Part shown: piece by piece, positions 37,172-49,438 of the stretch
Numbering within the stretch: the stretch's first letter is position 1
Layout: each line of letters starts with the position of its first letter
Source: Ochotona curzoniae
Taxonomy: Eukaryota > Chordata > Mammalia > Lagomorpha > Ochotonidae
Direction: 5' to 3'
Assembly: GCF_017591425.1 (NCBI RefSeq)
Contig: NW_024466599.1
Span: 57,673,501 to 57,737,500, forward strand
Length of the DNA stretch: 64,000 bases
The notes under the pieces: model-generated
What the model saw: only the letters and a program-made list of their open reading frames with translations
Database searches by the model: none
What the model was told of the DNA's origin: nothing
Made by a program: the position numbers and the translations under genes

Positions 37172-37266
37172 TATTTTAATATTTATACATATTATATATT
37201 TTATATATTTATATATATTATTTCTATTTATATATATATATATACATACATATATATATATATAAT
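37172..37266. repeat. AT-rich low-complexity / (TA)n tract
   Basis: Nearly pure A/T with several TA runs and 'tacatacata'. Confidence 0.9.
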
Positions 37267-37324
37267 AACCACAGAAGCAAACTACAAAGAAAAGTTTGGA
37301 GGAATTAGAAAAAAAAATTCAGTT

Positions 37325-37618
37325 AGGGTAGAGACTCTTTTTCAGAGACATGGAGAGGGAACTCATTGATCTGCTGATTCACTCTCCCCAAACACCTTCT
37401 GGCTGAAGCAAGGCTACACCAAAGCTAAGTACTAAGATCTCAACCCAAATCTCCCACAAGGGTAGCAACAACCCAACAACTGAACTGTCACCATGGCCAC
37501 CCATGGTACCATCAGTACAAAAGGTATATTCAAGTGAAATTGACAACTCAAATCCAGGGGATCCAATATGAAATTCTGGCTTCCCAGGTCAAATCTTAAC
37601 CATCAGGCCAAATCTCCA
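37325..37618 (-). mobile_element. Old CSINE, minus strand
   Basis: 'gctgattcactctccccaaa', 'aacccaaatctcccacaagg' and 'accatggccacccatgg' are diverged reverse CSINE blocks. Confidence 0.5.
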
Positions 37619-37639
37619 GCCATATCATAGAGATTTTTA

Positions 37640-39805
37640 ATGCAGAGAAAAATGTGGCACTAGTTACAAAAGAAAACAAAGATTGTATTAAGATTACAAA
37701 CATTCTGGACATAATACACATCTACAGAGCATTCTGCCCAACAGTTTAGATACATAAATACTCACAAGCAGAGTATCAGTAGTGTCTAGGTGTGGCCACA
37801 TATTAGTCCATAAAGCAAGTACCCATAGATTCAGGATTGGAAATAGGCTTACTGGCAACAACTGAATTAAACTAGAAGTAAATACCACAAGGAAATTGGG
37901 GAAATGCTCAAATATATGGACATCAAACAACACATTCCTGGATTTAACATGAGAAACAAGTGACATTAGAAGATATTTTGAGATGATTGAGAACAAATCC
38001 TTGATGACAATAATTTACACAGCCAAGTAAAGCTTAGAGAAAAATGTGTAGCTTTAAATAAATGCATTAAAATAAAAAGCAAGACATCTCAAATCAACAA
38101 CCTAACACTACTTAGAGAATACAATAAATTCAAAGCAAGCAGAAATAAGAAAGTAAAAGTAATTATGAAGAGTTAATAAAACAGAAAAACTAAAAGAAAA
38201 TAAAACTTGTTCGTCAACACAAACATCTAGCCAGAGCAAAACCAACAACAAAATAAGTCTTAAGCTATCAAAGAGTTAAGGATCAGAAATTACTACCAGA
38301 TTCTTACATGAAATAAAAGAGTAGGAACGAATAATACAATTAAATTTTATATACTAACAAATACAATTTGTTACTAATAAATAAATTATAAATTAAATCA
38401 ACAAATACCTAGAACATCCAAACCATTGAAAACTGGAAGGGACAAAGGAAAATTTAACAAAATCATAAAGTAGAACAATTTAAATGTTAAAATATTTTAA
38501 TTTCCCATTATGTAACCAGAAATGATGGTTTCTCTTTAAATTCCATCAAACATTTAATGAATCAACATCAATATTTTATAAGCTCCTTTAAAATTAGAAA
38601 GGAATTAACATTTTCATCTATGAAACCAGTTTTACCCTAATGTCAATGGCATCACAAGAAAATAACACTAGAGAACAACATTCTTTACAAAATTAATCCT
38701 AAAAAATTTACAAAGTACTAACCAATTGAATCCATTAATATAAAGGAAATTATACAGCATTACTATATGGGATTTATCCCTTAAATACAGGGTAAGGTAA
38801 TTCAACATACAAAACTTACCATAATATACCACTGTATTAATAAAATTAACTCACACAACTTATTAGGTGCATGAAAAGTATCTGACAAATCTAATACATG
38901 TTGTAAATGCAAATACTGAAATTGAAAATAGAAGGCAACTTTTTCAGTACTATAAAGAACATACACAAAACATCCACAACCAATAACTTACTACAGGTTG
39001 AACAACAGAGAGGCTACCCCACAACATCAGAAAAACAATGACATTTATTCTTGCCACATCCATTTCATATCATATGGGGCAATTACAATCAGTGAAACTG
39101 GGCATGAAATAAAAAATAAAGAGAAGCAGATTTTTAGAAGGCAAGCAGTAAGACTCTAATCAGAGATGACATGATCACATAAGTAGAATATTCGAAGAAA
39201 TCCATAATAAAATACCAGAGTTAATTTAACTTGTCAGCAAGGTTACAGGACACAATAACAAGAGAAATGTCTGCATTTTCATCGTGTGACCAGCAATAAA
39301 ATAAATGAAAGTACAAAAATGATTATATTTAAATTGCACCAAGAAAGAATTAAATGTTTAGAAATGAATTTGAAAACAGATCATGCAAGAGTTGCACACT
39401 GAAAATTTCAAAAACAATTTAATGAAACAAACGATGTCATTATTAAATGGAAAAATGTCTCATGCTTATTAGTCAGAAACTTAATGTTTCGAACGTGTTA
39501 TAAATTGATCTACAGATCCAATATAAGCACTCTTATCATTTTAGCTGCTTCAAAAATTGGTAAAATGGTGGTAAAACTCATTTGCAACTACAAGGGACAA
39601 AGAATCTTGAAAAATAGAACTTGGCGTATTCACAGCAGTTTAAAAATTAACTGCAAAACTACAGTATTAAAAAGCTGAGGCACTGGAATAAGATAAGCAG
39701 ATCATGCATAAAATTTATATTCCAGAAATAAAATTTTGTATATGCCTATTTACTCTTCTACTAGATGACAAATTAATACAATATGAAAATAATACGTATT
39801 TTTCA
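37640..39805 (+). mobile_element. Old L1 ORF2 remnant, 5' part
   Basis: From 'acacatctacagagcattct' through 'aaacaacacattcctggatt', 'acatctcaaatcaacaacct' and 'tatattccagaaataaaatt', endonuclease-to-thumb blocks of ORF2 run collinearly but are full of stops and indels. The element resumes near 41166 after an insertion of about 1.35 kb. Confidence 0.82.
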
Positions 39806-41165
39806 TCTCTCTTTTCTGTGTGAAGCATGCGGAATTGCCCAACAGACTCCAGGTCATTTCTAGGGAGCCATGGTGATTAACTATTTCAAGAGAGCCCTCT
39901 ACATGTTGGTTCGCGGAGTTTAGGGCCTAGAGCTGATTTCACAATGGAGTTCAGGTGTATTGTCTGTTCCCTCCCTTGTTTATCACCTATCCTGCCTCTG
40001 GGTGTGGAAGTGGTCAATAGCTTGGAACTTTAGGGTGCACTTAGGAATGTTGGGTAGCCCCTCAAACATCTGGAGAACAGGAGAAAGTAGGGAGTCTGTT
40101 CTGGGTAGGAGAGGGAGCGTAAGGCATCTGGTCCTGGGGCCAGTGCTCAGGGGTGGATGTAGCTGGTTGCTTTCTTGCCCAGTCTAAGTTTCCAAATAAT
40201 AAAATGTAATACAGGCAGGAAGAGTAACAACTGTCTGTAAAGAAGTATTTTTAGGGAGTACTCAAGAGGACAGAGAAGTTACTGGCTGGTTCTGCGTAAG
40301 AGAGGACAGCAAATGCACTGGATCCCAGTATTATGAAAGATATCCACATAGTACAACACTTACCATGTCTCCATACTCCTGACCTCCCATGAATAAGAAG
40401 ACAGCACTCGGTGTAGCTGGAACAGACAAACTAAGAGCCAGCCTCTTGGGTCTGTGTTGTTCTGAGCCAAGAGCCAAACAGAGGCCTCACACACTCTTAT
40501 GCAACTGCGTAGTTATCTCTACAAAGCCCTAGCTCTACAAAGAGTGGACAACTATTCCTGGAGATTCCAAGTCCCCAGTTTCACAGACTTCTCCTGTCTC
40601 CTTATTCCCACAACCCTCACAGACAGCTGGAAGTAGTTGTGGAGCCAATCCAATCTCTGATTCAGGGGTACGGGAGAAGACTCCTGAGCATCTCAGGTGT
40701 TTTCAATGCAGATTTTCATCAGGCTCATCAGACTGTGCTCTGAAATCCAGTCAGGTGTGGCCAGATAGAGCTAAGACCTTGTTGTGAAGTTGCCTGGCCT
40801 TTCCCAAGTCCTTTTGTAGCCCTTGGTAGCTCTCAGTGATTCCCAGCTCAGGCCTTGGATTGCTCTCCATGCTTCCCACACTACCATAGAAGATAGCCTG
40901 CATATTATTCCTACCCTTTTTTCTCTTTTTGAGGAAAACTCCCATTCCACCCATCCATCCAAGAGCAGGGGCTGACTGCATGTGCCTCTCTTCAACACTG
41001 AGAGACAACTCTTTCTAATCAACAGATTCAACTGAACATTTCAACTCCTTCCCACAGGGGGTAACTTGTAGGCCTGTGCCTACAAAAGGCAGGAGTCACA
41101 CCAAGTAAATCCTCAGACCAATGTCACTGTGTATAGCATTCTTTATTTTTGCTTTGTGCTTTACT
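39806..41165. mobile_element. Unidentified 1.35-kb insertion inside the old L1
   Basis: L1 ORF2 similarity stops at about 39805 and resumes at about 41166 with the next residues of the same element, so this block was inserted. It has higher GC, ends near short direct repeats (ctcttttc at about 39809 and 41157) and has no long open frame. A solo LTR is the best guess; I do not recognise the family. Confidence 0.45.
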
Positions 41166-42962
41166 CTTTTCAATACTTGGTGATGAGATTAATGGATATT
41201 CATGTTGAATAAAAATGAATTTGGTTACTTCATAGCATAGGAAAAACTCACTCAAAATGCCCCACACATATGGATGTAAAGGCTAAAACTGTACAACTCA
41301 TAAAATAAAACATAGGTATAAATCTTCATGACCTTATAACAGAGAACTTTTTAATTTGATACCAAGAGTATAAGATTAATATGAAACAGGGCCTGGCATG
41401 GTGGCGCAGTGGTTAAGGTCCTCACCTTGCATGCCCAGGATCCCATATGGGCACCGGTTCTCTCCCGGCAGCCCCGCTTCCCTTCCAGCTCCCACCCAGC
41501 TGTGGCCCGGGAAAGCAGCCAGGACAGCCCAAAGCTTTGGGACCCTGCACCCGCGTGGGAGACCCAGAAGAGGCTCCTGGCTTCGGATCGGCATAGCATC
41601 AGCTGTTGCGCTCACTTGGGGAGTGAATCATCGGAAGGAAGATCTTCCTCTCTGTCTCTCCTCTCTGTATATCCGCCTTTCCAATAAAAAAATAATAAAA
41701 ATAAATCTTTAAAAAAAAAGATTAATATGAAACAAAAAGAAGATATGTATCTATTATAATGGCCAAACATGAATAATTTCAAATCCTGGTTAAGATGTGG
41801 TGCAATAGAATTCTCATGCATTGCTGATAGGAATGCAAAATGGCACAGCTACTTTGAAAAGCAATTGGGCAAATTCTAACAAACCTAAAAATTCTCTCAC
41901 CATATAACCCAATAATCTCACTGCTTGATATTTGCTCCATCAGTAGATGAATGGGTTTATACATTACTGTAGATCTACAAAGTGACATGCTGAAAATTAA
42001 TTATCCAGGAATGACAAGCTGGAAGAAACTGAAAAGCATATTTCTAAAAGAAAGCAAATCTGAACAATTTATAAACTGTGTTTGTAACAATATGACTTTC
42101 TAGTAAAGGTAAAACTATGGCTAGAATACAAGCATCACTTTGAGACAGAGGGAAGAATTAATAGGCAAAGGGCAAAAAGATTTTAGACCAAAACCTACTC
42201 TGTGTGATACTATAAAAGTACACAAATGCTATTGTGTACCTGTTGAAATTCATGAAATGTAAAAAATCAGGGATAAATCCCAATGTAGATCTTGACCTTT
42301 GTTGATTATGAGGTGTTAATGTAGGTTCATAAATAATAATCAGTGTACTCTATAAGAATGTTTATAATAGAGAAATCTACATACATGTGGGGGTATATGT
42401 ATATGGGAAATCTCTGTATCCCCGTTTTAAATTTTCTGTGAAGTAAAATTTCTGTGAAAAATAAAGTTTATTTAGCAATGATAACTTTAAAATGCTTACA
42501 GCATGTTATTAATAAAGATGCCAACTTTGACAAGCCAAATGCCCATCAATTGTTGCAAATAAACAAAAAGTGGTACAAACACACAACGGGACAATATTCA
42601 GCATAGAAAGAATGAAGTACTAATACAACCTATGTCATGGAGAACCTAGAAATCATGCTAAATGAAAACAGCCAGGCCTGATGATCACATGTTGTATGGT
42701 TCCCTTTTACAGGATAGTCAGAGAGAGAAAAACCCAAAGAAACTGAACAAAAATTTGTAACTTTAGTGGCCTATGTGAAAGCTAGGAAGGGAAGTTACTA
42801 TGAATACATACAAACTTTCTTTGAATTATGGTAAAATTGTTCTGGAGTTAAAGTGTGACGATAATGATAGTGGCACGACCTAGAAAATGTGAAGTCCACT
42901 GAACTGCATATCTTAAAATGGTCAATTTCTTAATGTGTTGATTTTATCTTAATAAAATAACT
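41166..42962 (+). mobile_element. Old L1 ORF2 3' part and 3'UTR
   Basis: 'aatggatattcatgttgaat', 'gtaaaggctaaaactgtaca', 'tgctgataggaatgcaaaat', 'catgctaaatgaaaacagcc' and the end 'ttttatcttaataaaataac' are the classic late ORF2 and 3'UTR blocks in order, interrupted by the young CSINE at 41389-41717. Confidence 0.85.
41389..41717 (+). mobile_element. CSINE, young pika-type, inside an old L1
   Basis: Full length with head gggcctggcatggtggcgca and an ataaaaataaatctttaaaa tail. Perfect 17-bp direct repeat aagattaatatgaaaca at 41372-41388 and 41718-41734. It splits the ORF2 remnant of the older L1. Confidence 0.97.
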
Positions 42963-44344
42963 AAGAAGAGAATAAAAGGAAAAAAATTTGCATATGTTTG
43001 AGATAATAAGCACTCCACGTATTCTTAGACTTTTAATGGTTATGTTCAATTTTTGCTAGCTTGGATTTGTTTAGGTAGGAGAGTAGCACCAACTTTATAT
43101 TTTTCCCAATTCTTAATTGTCTCAAGGCATTTTAATATTACATCTAAAGCCATATATTATTTTTAGTATATGCTGAAAAATTATACAATTTATAAATGGA
43201 ATTTATGTTATACATAATATAGTATGCATATTTTATATAATATAAATTATAGATTTTACAAAATGCAGAATATTGTTGTAATAATAATTAATATGTTGAT
43301 TGCTTCAGATACCTATTTTTATGTTAAGAATATTTGAAATTTATTTGCAGTGGTTTTTGAAATTTCCAGTACATACTATAATCACCACATCATGAAGCAA
43401 TAGTTATAAGAAACTATCCTGTCTGAAACTTTGTATACTTAATACACGACTTGTGATTCCCCCAAAACATAACCACCAATCACCTGTTACTAACTGAAAC
43501 TTCTCAATAATAACATAAACGGTGGCAAACCTAAACATTTTATATGCAGTAAATTCAGTAAAAATTATACAAGAAACACAAATATGAGAAACCACTTTTT
43601 GTTATAATATAGGACTTACTGGAGACATCAACAGCTAGACTGAGGTGATTAGTGTCACAAGGACTTCAACGAGGTACCCACAAGAGCTCAATGCAATAGT
43701 AGCAAGAGACAGCCACAAAACAATTACAGGAAAACAGTGTTTACTGCAGCTAATTTTAAGCACTTGTGATTTATTGTTGCATCTTCATGTTTGTTTACAC
43801 TTTTCTCAACTATGAATGGTGCCATGTAGAGTCTACAAGTGTTTATGCTTTGATAGACTTTAATTTTTATGACATATTTAGCAACTGTGAACAATAAAAT
43901 AGTGCTATTCTCATGTATTTTATGTACACATGATAACCCTTTTTCTTACTTTCGTAATTCTAGGCTACTGTTCAATTCATTTGTGGATTGTTTCTTAGTT
44001 GTTGAAAGATACACATGCCACACACACACACACACACACAGTGTCTAAGTGAGCCCTCACAGTTCTAACCAATGCTATTCAATGGTCAATTGTTATCGGA
44101 AGCAAAATTGTTTCCTTTGTAATTTATTCAAAAAGCTAAGCCTTTATTGAGCACAATACCCACAACACCTATAATCATTGCATACTCTCTGTGTACACAA
44201 GCAATGCCAGTCACTTAATTCAAGGTAACACGTCTTCTCTGAAAGATCATATTAATGGGTCCATTCTATGTGGTTTTCCTCCCAAGTCTTTATTTCTCTT
44301 CTGTTGCCTATATAGAAATCTAAAAACACAATTTCTCAATAACC
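42963..44344. other. No gene seen
   Basis: AT-rich unique sequence; one CA microsatellite. Confidence 0.5.
44018..44040. repeat. (CA)11 microsatellite
   Basis: An uninterrupted CA run in unique sequence. Confidence 0.95.
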
Positions 44345-44563
44345 ATTTGTCGCAACAGTTAAGGTGATACCTGAGATGCCTACATCCCATATGAGAGTTC
44401 CTGTTTCCAGTTCCAGCTTCCAACTAATCCATATTTGGGAAAGCAGCAGTGACAGCTCAAGTACAGGGGACCCTGCCACCCACAGAGAGATCCAGAGTAG
44501 GATTTCTAGTCCAGCTACAGTTGCAGTGAGCATTTGAAAATGCACAGTGGCTAGAAATTCTCC

Positions 44564-44616
<53 letters not shown>
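44345..44616 (+). mobile_element. Old CSINE ending in a (TC)25 microsatellite
   Basis: 'gatgcctacatcccatatga', 'gggaaagcagcagtgacagc' and 'gaccctgccacccacagaga' identify the SINE. The CT-rich tail has become a pure TC run at 44567-44616. Confidence 0.75.
44567..44616. repeat. (TC)25 microsatellite
   Basis: An uninterrupted TC run of about 50 bp at the 3' end of an old CSINE. Confidence 0.97.
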
Positions 44617-44619
<3 letters not shown>

Positions 44620-44949
44620 GAGTTTAAGAAATAGAAAATCTATCAAAAATTTAAATCAAATCTGCCTTTGCATTTTCTGACCTCATAATAACTTCAGGAT
44701 AAAATCTAAGCTCCTTGGCATAGATTATATTGCTTTACAAGCCTCTAGCTACACCTCAATTTGTTGTCTATAACTCCCCATCATCCTGTTTTGACACCTC
44801 AGATACCTTTCCCCATAACACAGGCTACTGTATTCTTCTGATTACTTATTAATGCTCTATTTACTTTTAAAGTCATATGCACACCTTGTCTTCTTTAGGA
44901 AAACTCTTCTTGTACGGCCCAGATGAATCTCAGGTCCTACTGACTGCTT
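44617..44949. other. No gene seen
   Basis: Unique sequence between an old CSINE and an old L1 3' end. Confidence 0.5.
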
Positions 44950-45255
44950 TATAGAAAATATAGTTTAAATACACTATAAAACACTACTTAGCCATAAAAA
45001 AAAGACTAATTTTCGTCTTTTGCAACAACATGAATGCAACTATAAACCATTATGCTTGGTGAAATAAGCCAAATGTGTGATAGGATGGTCATTTTTACCC
45101 TGTGTTTACATGCCCAAGTTGAAATGTGGTCTTTCGGCCTTTAACTTTTTACATGTTGAATATTATGATTAATGGAAGATGAAGCTTATTAACACAAAGT
45201 AGATGACAATTAATACAATGCAATTAAAATATATATATAATAAAAAAAGAAAAGA
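44950..45255 (+). mobile_element. Old L1 3' end
   Basis: 'cactacttagccataaaaaa', 'caacaacatgaatgcaacta' and 'tgaaataagccaaatgtgtg', then an AT-rich tail: the last ORF2 blocks and 3'UTR of an L1. Confidence 0.7.
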
Positions 45256-46233
45256 AAAATACGCTTATTTTGATGTTGAACCTTCTGAAATAATCTAATA
45301 TAAATTCTTCTTTCTTCTGGGGCACTTCCTCAACTTTATTTTTCTATTTAAGATATTCTTTTCTTCTATAATTTTAGTGGTTAAGAGCTTTTTGTGGGGT
45401 TAAATATTCCCTTGTTTTGACTTTTTTCCAATTAAAGACTTTCTCAAAAAAAAAAAAAAAGACTTTGCAACTATTGTTCAAGAGAAAGAAAGGAGGGAAG
45501 GGGTTTAGCAATTGGGAATCAGGAGAGCAAGGAAAGTGTGATTTGCTTTTTGAACTATACATTTGGAATGCATAAAATCTGTTCTGTTTGTATTAAAAAC
45601 AAAAATATTTTAAGCTGGATTTCTAACAAGTTTCCAGACGATAACTTTTTTTATTCTTTTAACTCACTCGCAGGTGAGCTTAGGAGCATAATACATTTTA
45701 TTTGTCTGTTTTAAATGCTCTGCTCATTTTAGAAGTTTCATAATATTGTATTTTTCCTTAGGACTCTAATTCATTTTCTTTCATTATAATATTTATTAAA
45801 TTTTCTTTTTCTTAAGGAATTGATTAATATATTATTGTCAGGATCACAGCAAATGCACGATATTATTACAACACAATTCTCATCAATGCTCATGTTAAAG
45901 TGTTATTAAGAAAGCCAATTTAATCCCTCTACAGATAAAATTGAGGTTTGAGTGTTGCTAAATCCAGACAAGTGGCTCTGAGACTCTTAGTACAGTGTCA
46001 TGTTACTCAATACACTCTTCCTTGGGTTGCTTTTGCCAGATTCTACCCTACTGGTATGTCAGATTTTGTAGAATTTTGGGAAATGTATTATCAACCTCCT
46101 ATGACAAACTTGTTATATATTTAAATATTGATCATCAGAACAGGATCCAGGCTTGGGTGATACCTTTCCTGAAAGAAGTAGTAGCCTCCTTGATTTGGTA
46201 CTACTCAATCTTAATAGTTTACTTATCCAGTTA
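45256..46233. other. No gene seen
   Basis: AT-rich unique sequence; an A run at about 45446-45460. Confidence 0.5.
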
Positions 46234-46248
46234 AAAATAGCAGGGCTC

Positions 46249-46322
46249 TCCCAACTAAGTCCTAACCAGGCCTGACCCTGCTTAGCTGCCGAGATCAGAC
46301 AAGCTCAGGCTTGTTCAAGGAG
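46249..46322 (-). pseudogene. RN5S: 5S rRNA-derived pseudogene fragment
   Basis: The minus strand reads ...gtctgatctcggcagctaag, then cagggtcaggcctggttagg and acttagttggga. This matches roughly nucleotides 18-90 of 5S rRNA at about 80-85% by eye. Both RNA ends are missing. It is part of a larger insert (to 46366) flanked by a perfect 15-bp direct repeat aaaatagcagggctc (46234-46248 and 46367-46381). It cannot encode a working 5S rRNA. Confidence 0.88.
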
Positions 46323-46366
46323 ACCCCAGTGCCAATTAAACTGTGGCATAAAATAAAGCAACAAAC
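46323..46366 (+). other. A-rich 3' part of the 5S-containing retrocopy
   Basis: The sequence agaccccagtgccaattaaa, then ctgtggcataaaataaagca and acaaac, follows the 5S part and precedes the right direct repeat. It holds an AATAAA and an A-rich end on the plus strand. The whole insert therefore looks like a retrocopy of a plus-strand RNA in which the 5S segment is antisense. Its source is not recognised. Confidence 0.5.
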
Positions 46367-46381
46367 AAAATAGCAGGGCTC

Positions 46382-46939
46382 ACTCATTACAAACTGGTTA
46401 ACTTTTTCCATGTTTTCCTAAATTGGATGGATCCCACATTTTTAACAAATAACCTACCATCCATTAATACTTTATGACTTCCTGGGGTACTACCACATCA
46501 ATAGATCTCCATGACTCAAAAACCAATGTTTAATAACATTCCTCATACATTTCATTTATACTTTCCACGTTCAAAGTTTTGTTGCTTACACCCTTTTACT
46601 TGTCAGGAGCATTTGCAGTCACTTACAATTGTTTGTCTTTTGGTTCCAAAATTTGGGTTGAAAGCTGATATTCCTAAAATCACTGTCAGCAATATCATTA
46701 AAATTTAAATCAGAGCCCATCACTATCAATGGAAATATTATAGGGCAAGGATATTATTTTAATTAAACTACAGATTATATTAATATAATATATACTGCTA
46801 TGAATCCACAAAACTGGCAGATTTGCAAACCATTTTCCAAAACTGCTATAAACATTTGAATATTCTCTGAGAAAAGGAACCCTAATAGTACAAGCCTAAA
46901 GTGCATACAACAAGATAAAAGTCCAAAACCATGTAAGAA
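46382..46939. other. No gene seen
   Basis: AT-rich unique sequence. Confidence 0.5.
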
Positions 46940-46951
46940 ATTATAGCAATT

Positions 46952-47260
46952 TTGGGCTTAGTGGTTAAAGTTCTCGCCTTGCACACCCGGGATACCATAT
47001 GGGTGCCGGTTCTAATCCCGGCAGCTTCACTTCTTATCCAGCTCCCTGCTTGTGTCCTGGGAAAGCAGTCGAGGATGGCCCAAAGCCTTAGGACCCTGCA
47101 CCCATGTGGGAGGCCAGGAAGAAGCTCCTGGCTCAGCTCCAGCCATTGCGGCCGCTTGGGGAGTGAATCATGGGACAGAAGATCTTCCTCTCTGTCTCTC
47201 CTAATGTCTGCATATCTGACTTTTCAATAAAAATAAATAAATTGTTAAAAAAAGAGAGAG
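46952..47260 (+). mobile_element. CSINE
   Basis: Head truncated to 'tttgggcttagtggttaaag'; body, 'cggttctaatcccgg' and the tail are present. Direct repeat attatagcaatt at 46940-46951 and 47261-47272. Confidence 0.93.
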
Positions 47261-47272
47261 ATTATAGCAATT

Positions 47273-47597
47273 CAATCACATATTCATTCACACATACAAA
47301 TATAGTCTTATGTAGAAAATACATTCATGTTATTCAAACATTCAAGTGTCAAAATAAAATAACAATACTGTTGGATACAATCCAATCCAATGTCCATTTA
47401 AAACAAGCTGACATATTTATCCCAACAAAAGGCTCCTCCAAATCACTTAATGACACTTAACAAAGAACAAGCCAGTACGATTATTATATTTACCCTACCT
47501 CCTGTTCCAATTCTTTAATTGCATACTCCAATTTAATGTCATTATGATTTTTGTGAGTTTTAAAAGCTTTCACCATGTGGTTTTAAGATGTTAATTT
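47273..47597. other. No gene seen
   Basis: AT-rich unique sequence. Confidence 0.5.
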
Positions 47598-47882
47598 TGG
47601 GGCCTTTCATGATGGCTCAGTTGCTAAATTCTTGCCTTGTATGCACTGGGATCTAGTTCATGTCCCTGATGTGCCACTTCCATCCAGCTCCTTGCTTGTG
47701 GCCTGAAAAAGCAGAAGATGACCCAAAGCCTTGGGATCCTGCACATGCATGGAGTCCAGGAGGAAGCTCCTGGCACCTGGTTTCTGATCGGCCCAGCTAT
47801 AGCTCTTGTGACTATCTGTGTTTCTCTTGCCTTTCATAAATACATACATACATGCATACATACATACATAAATATATTTCAA
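47598..47882 (+). mobile_element. CSINE with tetranucleotide tail
   Basis: 'gggcctttcatgatggctca', 'ttgcctttgtatgcactggg'-like head and 'ggaggaagctcctggcacct' are present. The tail has expanded into ATAC/ATGC repeats (about 47838-47870). Confidence 0.85.
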
Positions 47883-48543
47883 AAATTCATCTGAAGACTC
47901 ATTGCATTTAAGTCAGAAATTGTGAACAATCCTCTTTAAAAGCAGATAAATGGATGTATAAATAATTAGCTTAAATATAAATCAACAAGTAACGCTCACT
48001 TAAAAAAAAAGATGTTACTTTTTGGCACCTGAAGACGTGCTCATCTAGGTTTTATTTTTGTTCTTTGTATAAAAAGTTATTTACTCAAACAGCTGGAGGA
48101 AGAGGTTTTCAATGCTCCCTACCTGTGAGAGGAAGCCCTCAGTGCCACTTTAAGTCAATAGCCGAGGTAGGTGTTTTCATTGCATTTGTTTTCACAGATG
48201 ACAAAACTAAGACACTAGTAGAACCAGTGACTCAGGAGCAAAAAATACAATCTAGCACCAATGAAATCCAAATTTAGTGTGAGACCTAATGCCGTGTAGA
48301 ATCTTCTAGAAGCTGTTGCATTTTAATGTGTTTATATTTTAAAATGGCATATAAACAAGTTTACAAATAATCAAGGATAAGTATAACCTGGTATTATAAA
48401 ATAAAATATTTATAATATTAATATTAACACCCTCAAATCAACTTGCTATAGCATTTCAACATTAAAGATATTTTGTGTGGTTATTTCTAGCACAAAACAC
48501 CCAAGAAAATAAATTTTTCACTTTGTTTTGTTTTGTTTTTCAG
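47883..48543. other. No gene seen
   Basis: AT-rich; ends in the pyrimidine tract before the candidate exon. Confidence 0.5.
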
Positions 48544-48696
48544 AGGAGAGCGTGAACACAGTACCCGACTACCACAAATTATGCAGTCGATTTTCCCATA
48601 TTTTGGGAAATTGCAGAAGTCAGCACATCCCAAGTGCAATGGATGAGCCTCGCCCTGGGAAAACCACCTGCAGGATCATGGTATTTCCCCTGCCAG
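48544..48696 (+). other. Candidate exon (coding or noncoding)
   Basis: A strong-looking acceptor (ttttgttttgtttttcag, ending 48543) and donor (gccag|gtaact at 48697) bracket 153 bp. The interval is open in one frame with symmetric phase 1-1 (50 full codons). It is less AT-rich than its surroundings and has no repeat similarity. The predicted peptide starts ESVNTVPDYHKL and was not recognised. It could be an alternative exon, a noncoding RNA exon or chance. Confidence 0.25.
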
Positions 48697-49102
48697 GTAA
48701 CTATAAGAAAATGGTTGGTTTTTAGGTTGTACAATGGCATTGATGATTATAATTATTTGTGTCTGAGATGTTTTCTCCCAAAGAGGAATTAAAGCCAATG
48801 ACTGATTATTTAAATGGCAAAAACTAAATACCATAATTCATAGTTTGTTCTCTATCAAATGAAATGACCACTGAACTAAATAGCAGGGTGAACACCAATA
48901 TAGGAAGACATTTTCCATCATTATACTCAAGGTGAGTTAGAATGTGTAATTAAATTTTCATTAATATAAAGATAATAGATTTCATGTATTTCACAGATTA
49001 CCTAAGAAGATAATCACACATTCTTTTCTTCTTCTCTTTCAATACCACTTCCTTTCCATTTTTTCTTTAATTTTTACAATAATACAATTACAATTTACTT
49101 TT
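48697..49102. other. No gene seen
   Basis: AT-rich unique sequence after the candidate exon. Confidence 0.5.
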
Positions 49103-49438
49103 TTTTAAAAGATTTATCTATTATTTTTATTGCAAAGTTAGATATATAGAGAGAGGAGGAGAGACATTGAGAAAGATCTTCTGTCTACTGATTCACTCTC
49201 CAAATGACCACAAGAGCTGATGCTGTGCTGATTCGAAGCCAGGAGCTTGGACATTCTTCCAGGTCTCCCACACGGGTGCAGGGTCCCAAGGTTTTGCGCA
49301 GTCCTCAACTGCTTTTCCAGGCCACAGGCAAGAAACTGGATGTGAAGTGGGGCTGCTGGAATATGAACCGGCACCCATATGGGATCCTTGTGCATTCAAG
49401 GCGAGAACTTTAGCTGCTGGGCCCCCTCGCTAGGCTCC
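49103..49438 (-). mobile_element. CSINE, minus strand
   Basis: Full-length reverse copy from tail (aaaagatttatctattattt) to head (gctgggccccctcgctaggc). Direct repeats aatttactttt / aacttactttt flank it. Confidence 0.92.

Noticed and set aside
37172..37266. AT-rich tract as a replication origin or matrix attachment site
   Set aside because: A TA microsatellite explains it; no other supporting signal.
37694..37996. 100-codon minus-strand frame
   Set aside because: It is opposite to a decayed L1 ORF2 segment.
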